Origin: Pseudorhodoferax sp. Leaf267
GTDB lineage: Bacteria; Pseudomonadota; Gammaproteobacteria; Burkholderiales; Burkholderiaceae_C
DNA: 64,000 bases
Reading direction: 5' to 3'
Assembly (NCBI RefSeq): GCF_001422405.1
Contig: NZ_LMMV01000026.1
Coordinates: 145,983-209,982 of the forward strand
The position numbers were made by a program, and so were the translations under genes. A model generated the notes under the pieces. That model worked only from the letters and a program-made list of their open reading frames with translations. It was not told the DNA's origin and did not search any database. This document shows, piece by piece, positions 18,859-28,429 of the stretch; positions within the stretch are counted from its first letter, which is position 1; each line of letters opens with the position of its first letter.

Positions 18859-19227
18859 TCATGGCCCCACCTCCCGCGTGAACTCCGCACTCCCCGCCTC
18901 CTGCGTCTCCAGCACCGTGTAGCGCACCAGCACCGACAGCGTCGCGTCCTCGCTGCGCGCACTCACCTCGTCGATCTGCAGCAAATGCCCCAGCCACTGC
19001 TGCAGCGAGGCGTGCACCAGCGCCTGCACGGTCACGGCCAGCTCGGGGCTGTTCGGCGCGAACACGAGCTGCATGAGGCCGCAGCCAAAGTCGGGCCGGT
19101 TCACGCGCTCGCCGGGCACGGTGAACAGCAGCTGTTCGATGAGGCCGCGCAGATACGTATCGCGCTCGGCCTGCGCGCTGCGCCCGCGGCCATCGACGCG
19201 GTAGGGGAAAGCAAGGTGGGAAGACAT
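18859..19227 (-). CDS. eCIS baseplate wedge protein, GPW/gp25 family
   Basis: This 122-aa protein has the gp25 core: LRGLIEQLLFTVPGERVNRP (residues 26-45), then DFGCGLMQLVFAPNS, and a C-terminal alternating strand segment ending in EFTREVGP. T4 gp25, P2 gpW, T6SS TssE and Afp9 share this fold; it starts sheath polymerisation on the baseplate. In gp25/TssE proteins the EPR-like motif lies in the position held here by GERVNRPDFG. It sits directly downstream of the PAAR-like gene (3 bp between that stop and this start), in the usual spike-to-wedge order. Confidence 0.92.
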   Translation of the reverse strand: MSSHLAFPYRVDGRGRSAQAERDTYLRGLIEQLLFTVPGERVNRPDFGCGLMQLVFAPNSPELAVTVQALVHASLQQWLGHLLQIDEVSARSEDATLSVLVRYTVLETQEAGSAEFTREVGP

Positions 19228-19230
19228 GGT

Positions 19231-19551
19231 TCACATCCCTATGACGCGGGTCTGCGCGGCCACGGGCATCAGCGGCGTGCCGGTCGGTGCGCAGATGGCC
19301 TGGCTGCTCAGCAGCAGCACGGGCTGGCCGGTGGCGAACACGCGCGTGGCGGCCACCACCCATTGCGCCGTCACGCAAGGCCCGTTGCCCTGCGGCGGCG
19401 AGAAGGCGCAGCCTGCGACCAGCCAGGGTGCGGCCTGCGTCGCGACCGGCTGGCCCGAGACCAGCACGCGCGGCACGGGCGCGCTGGGCGTGGCCTGGCC
19501 GCCGTGGGCGCAGAGCACGGTGGCGCCGAGGTGGAGGACGGGGCCGGTCAC
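19231..19551 (-). CDS. PAAR-like spike-tip protein of the eCIS
   Basis: This 106-aa ORF starts at a GTG at 19551 (VTGPVLHLGATVLCAHGG); the ATG frame upstream lies in repeat DNA. The compact, glycine- and cysteine-rich sequence has CAHGG near the N-terminus, PCVTAQWV in the middle and repeated short strands (RVLVSGQPVAT, RVFATGQPVLLLS). It resembles PAAR/DUF4280-like tip proteins, in which Cys/His residues bind a metal at the tip of the gp5 spike. Position supports this: it lies between the OB-fold spike protein and gp25, where Afp10 sits in Afp. The family is assigned by pattern and position. Confidence 0.7.
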   Translation of the reverse strand: MTGPVLHLGATVLCAHGGQATPSAPVPRVLVSGQPVATQAAPWLVAGCAFSPPQGNGPCVTAQWVVAATRVFATGQPVLLLSSQAICAPTGTPLMPVAAQTRVIGM

Positions 19552-19565
19552 GGCGCGCCTCCCTG

Positions 19566-19679
19566 GCTCCCTCGCCCCTCTGGGGAGAGGGTGGGGGTGA
19601 GGGGCCGGCACAGGCACAGGCCCCGCCACAGGCAAACACCCTCACCCCAGCCCTCTCCCGCACGCGGGAGAGGGGGCAA
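19566..19679. repeat. Inverted pair of REP-like palindromes between spike and PAAR-like genes
   Basis: Two copies occur, at about 19566-19604 and 19638-19679. Together they take up most of the 145-bp gap upstream of the PAAR-like gene. The second has a GC-rich loop (CGCACGCG). Their run-in extends to the GTG start of the downstream gene, so they may affect its translation. Confidence 0.8.
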
Positions 19680-19696
19680 GAGGGCGCGGTCGTGCG

Positions 19697-20206
19697 TCAT
19701 ACGATGGTCAACGCGCCCGCGTTGATGTTCACCGTCGGCCCCAGCATCGTCAGCGAAGCGCCCTTGCCGTTCTGGATGTAGATGCCCGTGTCGTTCACGA
19801 TCAGCGTCGCGCCGGTCGCGCTCTTGAGCATGATCCCGCCCGTGGGGCCGGGCAGGTCGCTGATGGTCAGGCCGTTCTGCAGCGGCGTCTGCAGCGTGAT
19901 GGCCTGCACGGCCGGCGGCGTGGCGCGGGCCAGCGCCGGCACCTCGGCCGCGCTGCCCCAGAAGCAGCCGACCCAGATCGGGTGGTCGGGGTCGCCCTGC
20001 TCGTACTCGATCCACACGCCCGAGCCGATCAGGGGCAGCGCGAACATGCCGTTCTGGATGCCGGCCACGGGCACGCAGGGCATGGCCCAGGTCGAGGGCA
20101 TCAGCCCCGTCACGTCGGGCACCTGCACCATGAGCCGGCCCATCTGCATGGGGTCGATGTTGTTCATGACCAGGCCGCGGTACTTGCCGTAGAACTTCTC
20201 GCTCAC
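19697..20206 (-). CDS. eCIS spike protein, gp5/gpV-like OB-fold (VgrG C-terminal half)
   Basis: This 169-aa protein has the OB-fold of tail spikes: YRGLVMNNIDPMQMGRLMVQ, then ALPLIGSGVWIEYEQGDPDH and PIWVGCFWG, the diagnostic 'GxxVWIEFExGDPxxPIWxG' pattern. The C-terminal 50 residues (TGGIMLKSATGATLIVNDTG, IYIQNGKGASLTMLG) form a beta-prism like that of gp5 and VgrG needles. It is separate from the gp27-like hub, as in many non-Afp eCIS lineages, whereas Afp8 fuses the two. The hub gene is 10 bp upstream. Confidence 0.92.
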   Translation of the reverse strand: MSEKFYGKYRGLVMNNIDPMQMGRLMVQVPDVTGLMPSTWAMPCVPVAGIQNGMFALPLIGSGVWIEYEQGDPDHPIWVGCFWGSAAEVPALARATPPAVQAITLQTPLQNGLTISDLPGPTGGIMLKSATGATLIVNDTGIYIQNGKGASLTMLGPTVNINAGALTIV

Positions 20207-20216
20207 GAGGGCTCCT

Positions 20217-21359
20217 TCATACGGGGACTTTCGGAGTGATGGAGACGAGCCCGTTGCGCGTGAGCTCGAAGCTCTGCTTGAACTCGCCGCGCTTGAGCGT
20301 GCTGGTCACGCTGTTCACGTAGTACAGCCCGTCGTAGGCCACGCCCACGCCGCGCACGCCGACCAGGCCTCTTGCCTTGAGCGGCCGGCCGTAGCGCAGC
20401 ACGTCCAGGCTGCCCGTGCCGGTCACGGCGTCCTGCGACTTGGCGGCCTCGGCCAGGCCGGCCGAGATGGCGCGCATGGGGCTCATCTTGGCCGTGTCCT
20501 TCATGACCTTGACGTTGGCCAGCGGCGTGGGCAGCACGGCCAGTGGCGGCTGCAGCGGGTTGATGTTGGGGATCGGTATCGGGATCGGCGCGCGCGTGAG
20601 CTGGTTCTGGATGAACACGATGGGCAGCACGCCCTTCTCGGGGTCGAACGTGAACGACAGGTTCTCCACGTTCGTCAGCGCGTCCATGTCCACGTTCAGC
20701 GCCGGCTGCGGCACGCCGATCTTGATCTCGGGGCCGAAGTAGGCGATGTTGGTGCCCACCGCCGGCCCCGGCTCCACGTAGAACACATAGCCCACCTGGC
20801 GCGCCAGTTCCTGGATGTAGGCCAGGTCGGTGCCGCGCTGCGACGGGATCTTGTCGATGGGGATCTGCACGTCGGGGAACAGCACCGGGATGATCATGGG
20901 GATCAGCCCGAACGGCGCGTACTTGGCGCACAGCAGCGCCACGCGGCCCTCCACCGGCACGGCCGGGAACGGCAGGCCGCTCCAGTCGATCTTGTCCATG
21001 GCGCGGGTGACGTCCTCGCCCGTCACCGTGAGGCTGCCGGGCTGGCCCTGGCTGCCGGCCTGCACCTGCACATGCGTCATCACGCCGTCGAAGAGGGGTT
21101 GCGGCTGGCCGTTCATGGTCACGACCAGGGTCACGCGCAGCGGCGGCGTGGCGGGGCTCACGTTGCTGGCGCCGGCCAGCAGGAAGATGGTGTTGAGCTC
21201 GGAGCGGGCCGTGATCGAGAACCGGAGCTGGAAGCCCGAGGCGGCGCCGGTGGCCGTGCGCACCTCCACGCTCTCCAAGGCTTCGAGCACCACGCGCGGC
21301 ACTGGGATCGGCACGATGGGGCCGATCAGCAGGGTGAGCTGGATGCCTTGAGCGAGCAT
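20217..21359 (-). CDS. eCIS hub protein, gp27/phage protein D-like
   Basis: This 380-aa protein starts at the ATG at 21359 (MLAQGIQLTLLIGPIVPIPV). It has the phage late control D / gp27 layout: an N-terminal tube-like barrel (VEVRTATGAASGFQLRFSI), a second barrel with FDGVMTHVQVQAG, and an LAYIQELARQVGYVFYVEPG segment (about 202-221) that is characteristic of VgrG/gp27 hubs. It ends with YYVNSVTSTLKRGEFKQSFE. The hub adapts the six-fold tube to the three-fold spike. The gene lies between LysM and the OB spike, as expected. The long open frame upstream is not supported. Confidence 0.9.
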   Translation of the reverse strand: MLAQGIQLTLLIGPIVPIPVPRVVLEALESVEVRTATGAASGFQLRFSITARSELNTIFLLAGASNVSPATPPLRVTLVVTMNGQPQPLFDGVMTHVQVQAGSQGQPGSLTVTGEDVTRAMDKIDWSGLPFPAVPVEGRVALLCAKYAPFGLIPMIIPVLFPDVQIPIDKIPSQRGTDLAYIQELARQVGYVFYVEPGPAVGTNIAYFGPEIKIGVPQPALNVDMDALTNVENLSFTFDPEKGVLPIVFIQNQLTRAPIPIPIPNINPLQPPLAVLPTPLANVKVMKDTAKMSPMRAISAGLAEAAKSQDAVTGTGSLDVLRYGRPLKARGLVGVRGVGVAYDGLYYVNSVTSTLKRGEFKQSFELTRNGLVSITPKVPV

Positions 21360-21442
21360 GTCAGTGCCGCCCGGCCGCCCGAAGGCATTGACGCGCCCCC
21401 TCGGGGGGCAGCGATACGCGAAGCGATGAGCATGGGGGCATG

Positions 21443-21802
21443 TCAGCCTCCTGCTCCGGGCACGCCTTCGGGCAGCGTGATGGCGAGTGTCTTGCCGACC
21501 TCGGCGACGAGGGCTTCGGGCAGCATCGCGCCGTTCGCATCGCTCAAGCGCCAGTTCTGCTCGGCCGCACCCAGGTGGCGCGCGGCCAGGTTGTCGAGCC
21601 GGTCGCCGGCCACGATGGTGGCCGTCGCCAGGCGCGTGAAGTTCTCGGGCGGCGGCAGGAAGCGGCGCGTGACGAAGACGACGGTGCGGCCGTCGGGCAG
21701 CGTGGCCTGCGCGGTGGGCAGGCCGTAATAGCGGCTGTCGGGCGTGAAGGCCGGCTGGGCAAGTCCGTTGGACTGCATGAAGGCCTGGATCGGGTCGATC
21801 AT
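21443..21802 (-). CDS. eCIS LysM-domain baseplate protein
   Basis: This 119-aa protein has a C-terminal LysM-like module: IVAGDRLDNLAARHLG (about 65-80), then NWRLSDANGAMLP and a final ITLPEG strand. Short LysM proteins next to the tube-initiator gene occur in most eCIS and in P2/T4-like baseplates (gpX, gp53), where they cement the hub or wedge; they do not bind cell wall there. An 83-bp gap with a partial family-specific palindrome (about 21390-21435) separates it from the hub gene. Confidence 0.85.
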   Translation of the reverse strand: MIDPIQAFMQSNGLAQPAFTPDSRYYGLPTAQATLPDGRTVVFVTRRFLPPPENFTRLATATIVAGDRLDNLAARHLGAAEQNWRLSDANGAMLPEALVAEVGKTLAITLPEGVPGAGG

Positions 21803-21847
21803 GGGTGGCTCCTGAACGAAGGGCTGTGTGTCGGCCGTGGCCGCTGG

Positions 21848-21885
21848 CCTTCACCCCAGCCCTCTTCCAGAGGGAGAGGGAGCGA
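21848..21885. repeat. REP-like palindrome upstream of the LysM gene
   Basis: One copy of the TCACCCC...GAGAGGGAG palindrome lies in the 100-bp gap between the Afp7-like and LysM genes. Confidence 0.75.
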
Positions 21886-21902
21886 AGAGAACAGCGCGGC
21901 GT

Positions 21903-22565
21903 TCATGCGATGCCCCCGATCCCCAGCGTCGCAAAGCTCACCGGCTGCACCTTCCCCGCCAGCCGCTCCTTGCCCTGCAGATACGTCATGAACAAGGCCC
22001 CGCCCTTGGACGCGAACCCCAGGTCGTCCACCGTCAGCACGCGCAGGCTGAACGACACCTTGGCGCGGATCGGGTTCAGCGACGGGTCGAAGGCCTCCTC
22101 GGTGATCGAGAAGTCGGTCAGCTTCACGGGGATGATCCGCGTCTTGCCCCACACGAACAGCAGCAGCGGCGCGAGCATGGGCGCGATCTCCAGGGTGCCC
22201 GAGCCGGCCTGGCTGTCCACGCGTTGCAGCTGCGCCGACGTGGGCTGCGACAGCGCCTCCAGCACCGCCAGCTGCGGGCCGATGCCGAAGGCCGTGGCGT
22301 TGGCGTTCTGCTCGGGGAACTCCAGCTGGTCGGTGGCGTCGATGTCGGCGTCAAAGCTGATGGTCTCCACGGCCGGGCCCTTGAAGCGCGTGGGCTCGGC
22401 GCGGTTGCCGCCGCCTTCGCCGCCGGCCTCTTGCGGCTGCAGCTTGCGTGTCAGCGTGTCGGCGTTGTATTGCAGCGAGACCACGCGCAGCACCTGGGCC
22501 GATGCGGGGTCGACCACGACCAGGCCGCCCTTGACCAGCTTGGGGGACTGGGGAGATGTGCCCAT
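21903..22565 (-). CDS. eCIS tube-initiator protein, Afp7/CIS_tube domain
   Basis: This 220-aa protein contains a CIS_tube-type pattern. LVKGGLVVVDPASAQVLRVV is followed by SLQYNADTLTRKLQP, which is diagnostic ('F.YNP..L.R.'). Then come a VETISFDADIDATDQLEFPE strand region, LFVWGKTRIIPVKLTDFSITEEAFDPSLNPIRAKVSF (given in part), and a tail containing FMTYLQGKERLA. In Afp and PVC this protein sits between the tube and the hub and starts inner-tube assembly. It precedes the LysM gene and follows the DUF4157 gene at 36 bp. Confidence 0.88.
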   Translation of the reverse strand: MGTSPQSPKLVKGGLVVVDPASAQVLRVVSLQYNADTLTRKLQPQEAGGEGGGNRAEPTRFKGPAVETISFDADIDATDQLEFPEQNANATAFGIGPQLAVLEALSQPTSAQLQRVDSQAGSGTLEIAPMLAPLLLFVWGKTRIIPVKLTDFSITEEAFDPSLNPIRAKVSFSLRVLTVDDLGFASKGGALFMTYLQGKERLAGKVQPVSFATLGIGGIA

Positions 22566-22601
22566 GGTGCGTCCTTCACGTCGTGCGGGGCAGGCCGGGG
22601 G

Positions 22602-24023
22602 TCAGGAGCACGACAGCCCGGTGTTGAGGTGGTTGGCGGCGTTGGTGCCGCGCGTCAGCCCCAGGCCCGGCAGCGCGTTGAGCCGCGCCACCAGCGGGTC
22701 GCCCGCGGCGCGCTGGTTCTGCATCATCTGCAGCCAGATCTTGAACTTCATCTCGTTGCACGCGATGCCCACGATGCGGACCTGGTGGAACAGCCGCATG
22801 CTCTCGAAGGCCGCGTCCTGCTCGGTCGTGGCGGCCAGGCCGAATTCGTGGAACAGCGGGCTGAAGGCCTCGGCCATCTGGAACGAGCCGGGCGGGGCAT
22901 TGTTCAGGGTCCACATGTCCAGGAAGTGGCGCGAGAAGCCTTCCGCGTAGATCGCCAGTTCCTCCCCGGGTGTGGCGCTGTGCGGCGACGAGCCCTGCAT
23001 GGCCCAGTCGCGCAGGAAGTCCCAGGCGTGCGCGCTCTCGTGTTCGAACACCATCTGGGTGAAGTCGGGGCCGTGCGCGTTGAGCGCCTGGGGGCCGAAC
23101 AGGATGAAGATCCGGATCGCGTCCGGCTGCGCAGCGTTGGTGCGGAAAGTGGCAAAGCCGAACAAGGCGTTGTTGCCGATCTTCTGGTTCAGGTTGCGGT
23201 CGTAGTTGACGTGCGTGTCGCTCAGCGTGCCCCACTCGACATAGCGGCCCGCGGCGATCGCGGCGTTGACGTTGGGCGCGGTGTTCGTCTTTTGCTCCAC
23301 CGTCGCGCTGCCGCGCAACGCCTCGCCCATCATGTCGGCCACGCACTGGTTGTCGCCGCTGGCGCCCTTGGCGTTCGCCACGCGCTGGTCCCAGGGCAGG
23401 CCGGCCCAGGCCGGGTCGCATGCGCGCGCCAGGCGGTGCAGGCCGCCGCCCTGCTGCACCGTGTGGGTCAGCTCATGGGCCAGCAGGCGCCGGCCGGCAT
23501 CGCTGTCGGTGCCGAACTGCCCGGCGCCGAACACGATGTGCTCGCCCACCGTGTAGGCCAGCGCATGCACCGCGCGCGCCGACGCCGCGGCGCGCGCATC
23601 GGTGTGGATGCGCACGCGGCTGAAGTCGTGGGCATGGGGTGGTGCGCTGGTGCCGGGCGCTGCAAGCTGCAGCGGCTGGCCGCCGATGCGGGCCGCGGCC
23701 TGCTCGGCCTCCTGCTCCAGCGCTGCGCTGCTGCGGCCGGCATCCACGCGCACGCGGCCGAAGTCGTGTGCGAAGCGCGCGGACAGCGCCGCGCTGGTGG
23801 GCGCGTCCAGCGGCTGGCCCGGCGAGGCCAGCACCTCGCCGACGATGGCGGGCCATGCGCCTGGCGCGGCCTGCGGTGTGGCGGCGCCGGGTGCGGCGCT
23901 GCGCAGCAAGGCCTCCTCGTCGCGCTCGGCCCCGCAGGCGCACTTGCGCTGCAGGAAGCCGCGCGTTGCAGCGGCAGCGGCCGGGGCGGCGGGCTGCCGG
24001 GCCAGCGGTGCGGCGCGGCTCAT
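22602..24023 (-). CDS. eCIS-associated DUF4157 protein with two HExxH motifs (candidate effector)
   Basis: This 473-aa protein has the N-terminal LQRKCACG motif (residues 24-31) common in DUF4157 proteins. A half-repeat (SPGQPLDA to HDFGRVRVDAG, about 67-96) is followed by the DUF4157 core: HDFSRVRIHTDARAAASARA (132-151), ALAYTVGEHIVFGAGQF, then HELTH (183-187), the zinc-protease HExxH. A separate C-terminal domain carries a second HExxH, HESAH (328-332), with downstream GEELAIYAEGFSRHF that could supply the third ligand. DUF4157 is an established eCIS marker, found in putative toxins and in assembly-linked proteins. The start overlaps the 86-aa ORF stop (ATGA). Export through the tube is inference. 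Confidence 0.85.
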   Translation of the reverse strand: MSRAAPLARQPAAPAAAAATRGFLQRKCACGAERDEEALLRSAAPGAATPQAAPGAWPAIVGEVLASPGQPLDAPTSAALSARFAHDFGRVRVDAGRSSAALEQEAEQAAARIGGQPLQLAAPGTSAPPHAHDFSRVRIHTDARAAASARAVHALAYTVGEHIVFGAGQFGTDSDAGRRLLAHELTHTVQQGGGLHRLARACDPAWAGLPWDQRVANAKGASGDNQCVADMMGEALRGSATVEQKTNTAPNVNAAIAAGRYVEWGTLSDTHVNYDRNLNQKIGNNALFGFATFRTNAAQPDAIRIFILFGPQALNAHGPDFTQMVFEHESAHAWDFLRDWAMQGSSPHSATPGEELAIYAEGFSRHFLDMWTLNNAPPGSFQMAEAFSPLFHEFGLAATTEQDAAFESMRLFHQVRIVGIACNEMKFKIWLQMMQNQRAAGDPLVARLNALPGLGLTRGTNAANHLNTGLSCS

Positions 24024-24276
24024 CGCGGTGCTCCCCGCACAATGGCGCGCGCCGCAGCCGTGCCCGCCGACACGGGCACGTGAGTGCCGGGTTCGCGCGG
24101 CGCGGCAAGCCGCTGCGAGGAGCCCGCCGCCGAGAGCTGCGCGAGGGCGCCGGGCTCGGCCAGCAACCGGCCCAGCTCTGCCTGCAGGTCGGCCTGCAGC
24201 GCGGCAGCCATGCCATCGCGTGCATCGGCATGGAAACCCTTCAGGACCAGCCGGTCCACATGCAAGACGATGCGGT

Positions 24277-24280
<4 letters not shown>
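24020..24280 (-). CDS. Small eCIS ORF between ATPase and DUF4157 gene
   Basis: This 86-aa protein starts MNRIVLHVDRLVLKGFHADA and continues with DGMAAALQADLQAELGRLL and an Ala/Pro-rich tail. It overlaps the ATPase stop by 4 bp at its start and the DUF4157 start by 4 bp at its end, so the three genes are translationally coupled. Similar short ORFs with a conserved first 20-25 residues occur at this place in other eCIS loci, to my recollection. No function is known to me. A chaperone or adaptor for the DUF4157 protein is a guess from coupling alone. Confidence 0.75.
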
Positions 24281-26187
<1,907 letters not shown>

Positions 26188-26288
26188 GGGGCGGGTCCTG
26201 AAACGCCCGGGGCCGGGCATAGCGATGGCCCGTGCGGGACCCCGCTTCCCCATCCCCTGTGCCCGTGCCGAGGAGCGGAGCGGCATGG

Positions 26289-26805
26289 GCGGCGCAAGGG
26301 CACCTTGCGCATCGTGGACTGACCCATTGCACCTTGTTTGAACGGAGTGAACGCAGTGAACGAAGTGAGTTGTGCAATGCGCCCATGCCGTGAGCACCGC
26401 AGGTTGCCCGTAGCGCAGCGGAGGGACACGGGAACCGGGGTCGCCTTCTTTTGCTTACTTTTCTTGGCGAAGCAAGAAAAGTAAGTCGCCCGCGGGGGCG
26501 AGACCCCGCACGGTGGCGCAAGCACATTGCTGGAATGGTCGAACCGGCCTTTGATGAAGCACTCTGCTTGCGCAACGGTGCCGGGATGTGCGCCCGGCAG
26601 CGCAGTCACTTTCTCTTGTCTCGGCAAGAGAAAGTAACCAAAGAGAAGCCGACCCCGGTCCCTGCGACCCTGCGCTGCGCTCCGGGCAACCTGCGCTGCT
26701 CGCGTCAGGGGTGCATTGCACAACTCGCACCGTTCGCTGCGCTCACTCAGCTCGAACAGGTGCAATGAGTCAGACCACGAAGCGCAAGATGCTCTTGCGC
26801 CACCC
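26289..26805. repeat. Large imperfect inverted repeat (about 0.5 kb) splitting the eCIS operon
   Basis: This lies in the 901-bp gap (26188-27088) between the ATPase and DUF4255 genes. Left arm segments at about 26289-26380 and 26397-26486 recur in reverse complement at about 26711-26805 and 26610-26705. Each arm also carries its own hairpin: TTACTTTTCTT with AAGAAAAGTAA at 26455-26483, and ACTTTCTCTTG with CAAGAGAAAGT at 26608-26636. The first arm boundary repeats TTGCACC...GTGCAATG. The element is of a kind dispersed in Comamonadaceae intergenic regions. No reading frame here looks real. It is probably a strong RNA/DNA structure, perhaps a transcriptional barrier. Confidence 0.75.
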
Positions 26806-26888
26806 CTGACGCTGCGCTGCTCGGCGCAGGTACAGGGGGCCCGGGGAGCGGGGTCCTGTTCGGGCCATCGCTGCGCTCGGCCTGGGGA

Positions 26889-27068
26889 GCCCTCACCCCC
26901 GCCCTCTCCCAGGGGGAGAGGGAGTGAAGAGCGCCGCGCGGGCTGCCTGACTCCCTCGCCCCTCTGGGGAGAGGGTTGGGGTGAGGGGCGACGGCCTATG
27001 CAAGTGCCGCGCTTCATCCACCGCCGCTCGCCCTCACCCCAACCCTCTCCCGGGGGGAGAGGGGGTAA
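26889..27068. repeat. Three REP-like palindromes next to the DUF4255 gene end
   Basis: Copies occur at about 26889-26925, 26950-26988 (inverted) and 27030-27068. They fill the rest of the gap downstream of the DUF4255 gene and are the same unit as in the other eCIS gaps. Confidence 0.85.
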
Positions 27069-27088
27069 GACAGGGCTGGCCCACGCAC

Positions 27089-28429
27089 TCATGTGAACTC
27101 CACCGTCCGGTCCAGGAACCCCGGCAGTTCCGGCGGCTCGAAATCCATGTCGATGATGGGGCTGTCGACCCCGTCGATGCGCAGCCGCGCGAGGTGCACG
27201 CCGACCTGCGCATCGGGCACCACGAAGTCCAGCGAGGTCGGCGTGGCGCCCGCCACCTCGGGTGCGTACTCGCTGGCGCCCAGCACCAGCACGGCCCGCT
27301 GCCCCACGCGCAGGGCCGGCGTGAAGACGATGGTGAGCGCGGCCGAGCCATCGCCCGCGCGCCCCACCTGCTGCGGCAGGTTGGTGATCTGCGGCGCCAG
27401 CGTGAGCATGAGCGGGTTGGTCAGATGCACCTGGTCCACGCCCTGCGCATCGGGCCGCGTCACGCGGACCACCACGCGGTACACGCCGGCCGGCAAGGCG
27501 GCCTGCTGGCCTGCCAGCGAGACGGCGGCCACGGTGGCGGCCGGGCGGTCGGGCAGCTGCTCGGCCAGCACGGGCAGCGTCACGTCGATCTCCAGGCGGT
27601 CCTGCACCAGCCGCACGCTGCGCGCCGTGCCGTCCAGCAGGCGGCCCTGCAGCACGACCTCGTCGCCGATGGCCGCGACGGGCTGGCGCAGCGGCAACAC
27701 GGCGGCCGTGAGCAGCGGCACGGCGGGCACCAGGCCTGGCTGCACGGCGATGCCGGCTTCGCGGCCCGTGACCGGGTCGACGCGGCCGCGCGTGAGCACC
27801 GGCAGCGGCGTGCGCGCGGGGCGCCGGGCCTGGATCAGCACGACCGACGCGCTGTAGGCCACGCTGGGCCGCAGGTGGCTCTGCGTGGCGGTCCACAGCT
27901 TGGACATTTCCTCGGTGTTCAGGTGCTGCGGCGTGAGCTTGATCAGCTCCACCTGGTCGGCCAGGCCCGACTCGGCCAGCGCGCGCAGGGCCGGCGGCAG
28001 GTTGGGCGCGACCACGGGCGAGGGGTTCAGCGCCGTGCGGATGGCCTCGCGCGTGAGCACTGGCATCTCGTGCAGCAGCTGCATGGCATAGCCCAGCAGG
28101 ATCTCGGCATGCAGCTCGCCGCCGCTGTAGGCCGACAGCAGGTAGTGCAGGTCCAGCGCCAGCGGCGGGTTGGTGAGCCGCGCGCGGCCGGCGCCGTCGC
28201 GGGACGGCAGGGCCTCGTTGCGCCAGCCCAGGTTGGGCGTCACGCCGTACAGGAACAGGTTGATCTGCGAGGCCTCGGGGCCGTCGGTCGGCACCACGCG
28301 GTCGGGCGCCAGCAGGCTCACGGTCACGCTGGAGCCCAGCACGCCGCTGATGTTGTGGTTGACCAGCCCGTCGTTGAGCAGGTCGCGCAGCACGGCCGTG
28401 ACACCGGCGATGGCCAGGGCCGTGCTCAT
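27089..28429 (-). CDS. eCIS cap/tail terminator, DUF4255 (Pvc16 N-terminal) protein
   Basis: This 446-aa protein begins MSTALAIAGVTAVLRDLLND. The first 190 residues match DUF4255/Pvc16_N: NLFLYGVTPNLGWRNEALPS, then LALDLHYLLSAYSGGELHAE and LGYAMQLLHEMPVLTREAI. The remainder has Ig-like beta strands (about 215-440), such as an IPT-like segment LAPQITNLPQQVGRAGDGSA. Afp16/Pvc16 caps the tube and sets sheath length. Usually it stands alone or at the locus end. Here it ends the first operon half and overlaps the disordered protein's stop by 4 bp (ATGA). Confidence 0.9.
   Translation of the reverse strand: MSTALAIAGVTAVLRDLLNDGLVNHNISGVLGSSVTVSLLAPDRVVPTDGPEASQINLFLYGVTPNLGWRNEALPSRDGAGRARLTNPPLALDLHYLLSAYSGGELHAEILLGYAMQLLHEMPVLTREAIRTALNPSPVVAPNLPPALRALAESGLADQVELIKLTPQHLNTEEMSKLWTATQSHLRPSVAYSASVVLIQARRPARTPLPVLTRGRVDPVTGREAGIAVQPGLVPAVPLLTAAVLPLRQPVAAIGDEVVLQGRLLDGTARSVRLVQDRLEIDVTLPVLAEQLPDRPAATVAAVSLAGQQAALPAGVYRVVVRVTRPDAQGVDQVHLTNPLMLTLAPQITNLPQQVGRAGDGSAALTIVFTPALRVGQRAVLVLGASEYAPEVAGATPTSLDFVVPDAQVGVHLARLRIDGVDSPIIDMDFEPPELPGFLDRTVEFT

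Noticed and set aside
16324..19725. Forward open frame of 1133 codons across the eCIS baseplate genes
   Set aside because: High-GC DNA leaves antisense frames open. The product is low-complexity Gly/Arg/His/Val, and the opposite strand encodes recognised baseplate proteins.
26200..26810. Open frames through the large inverted repeat (both strands)
   Set aside because: Their translations are the common junk peptides of dispersed repeats, they have no start signals, and the DNA is explained as hairpins.
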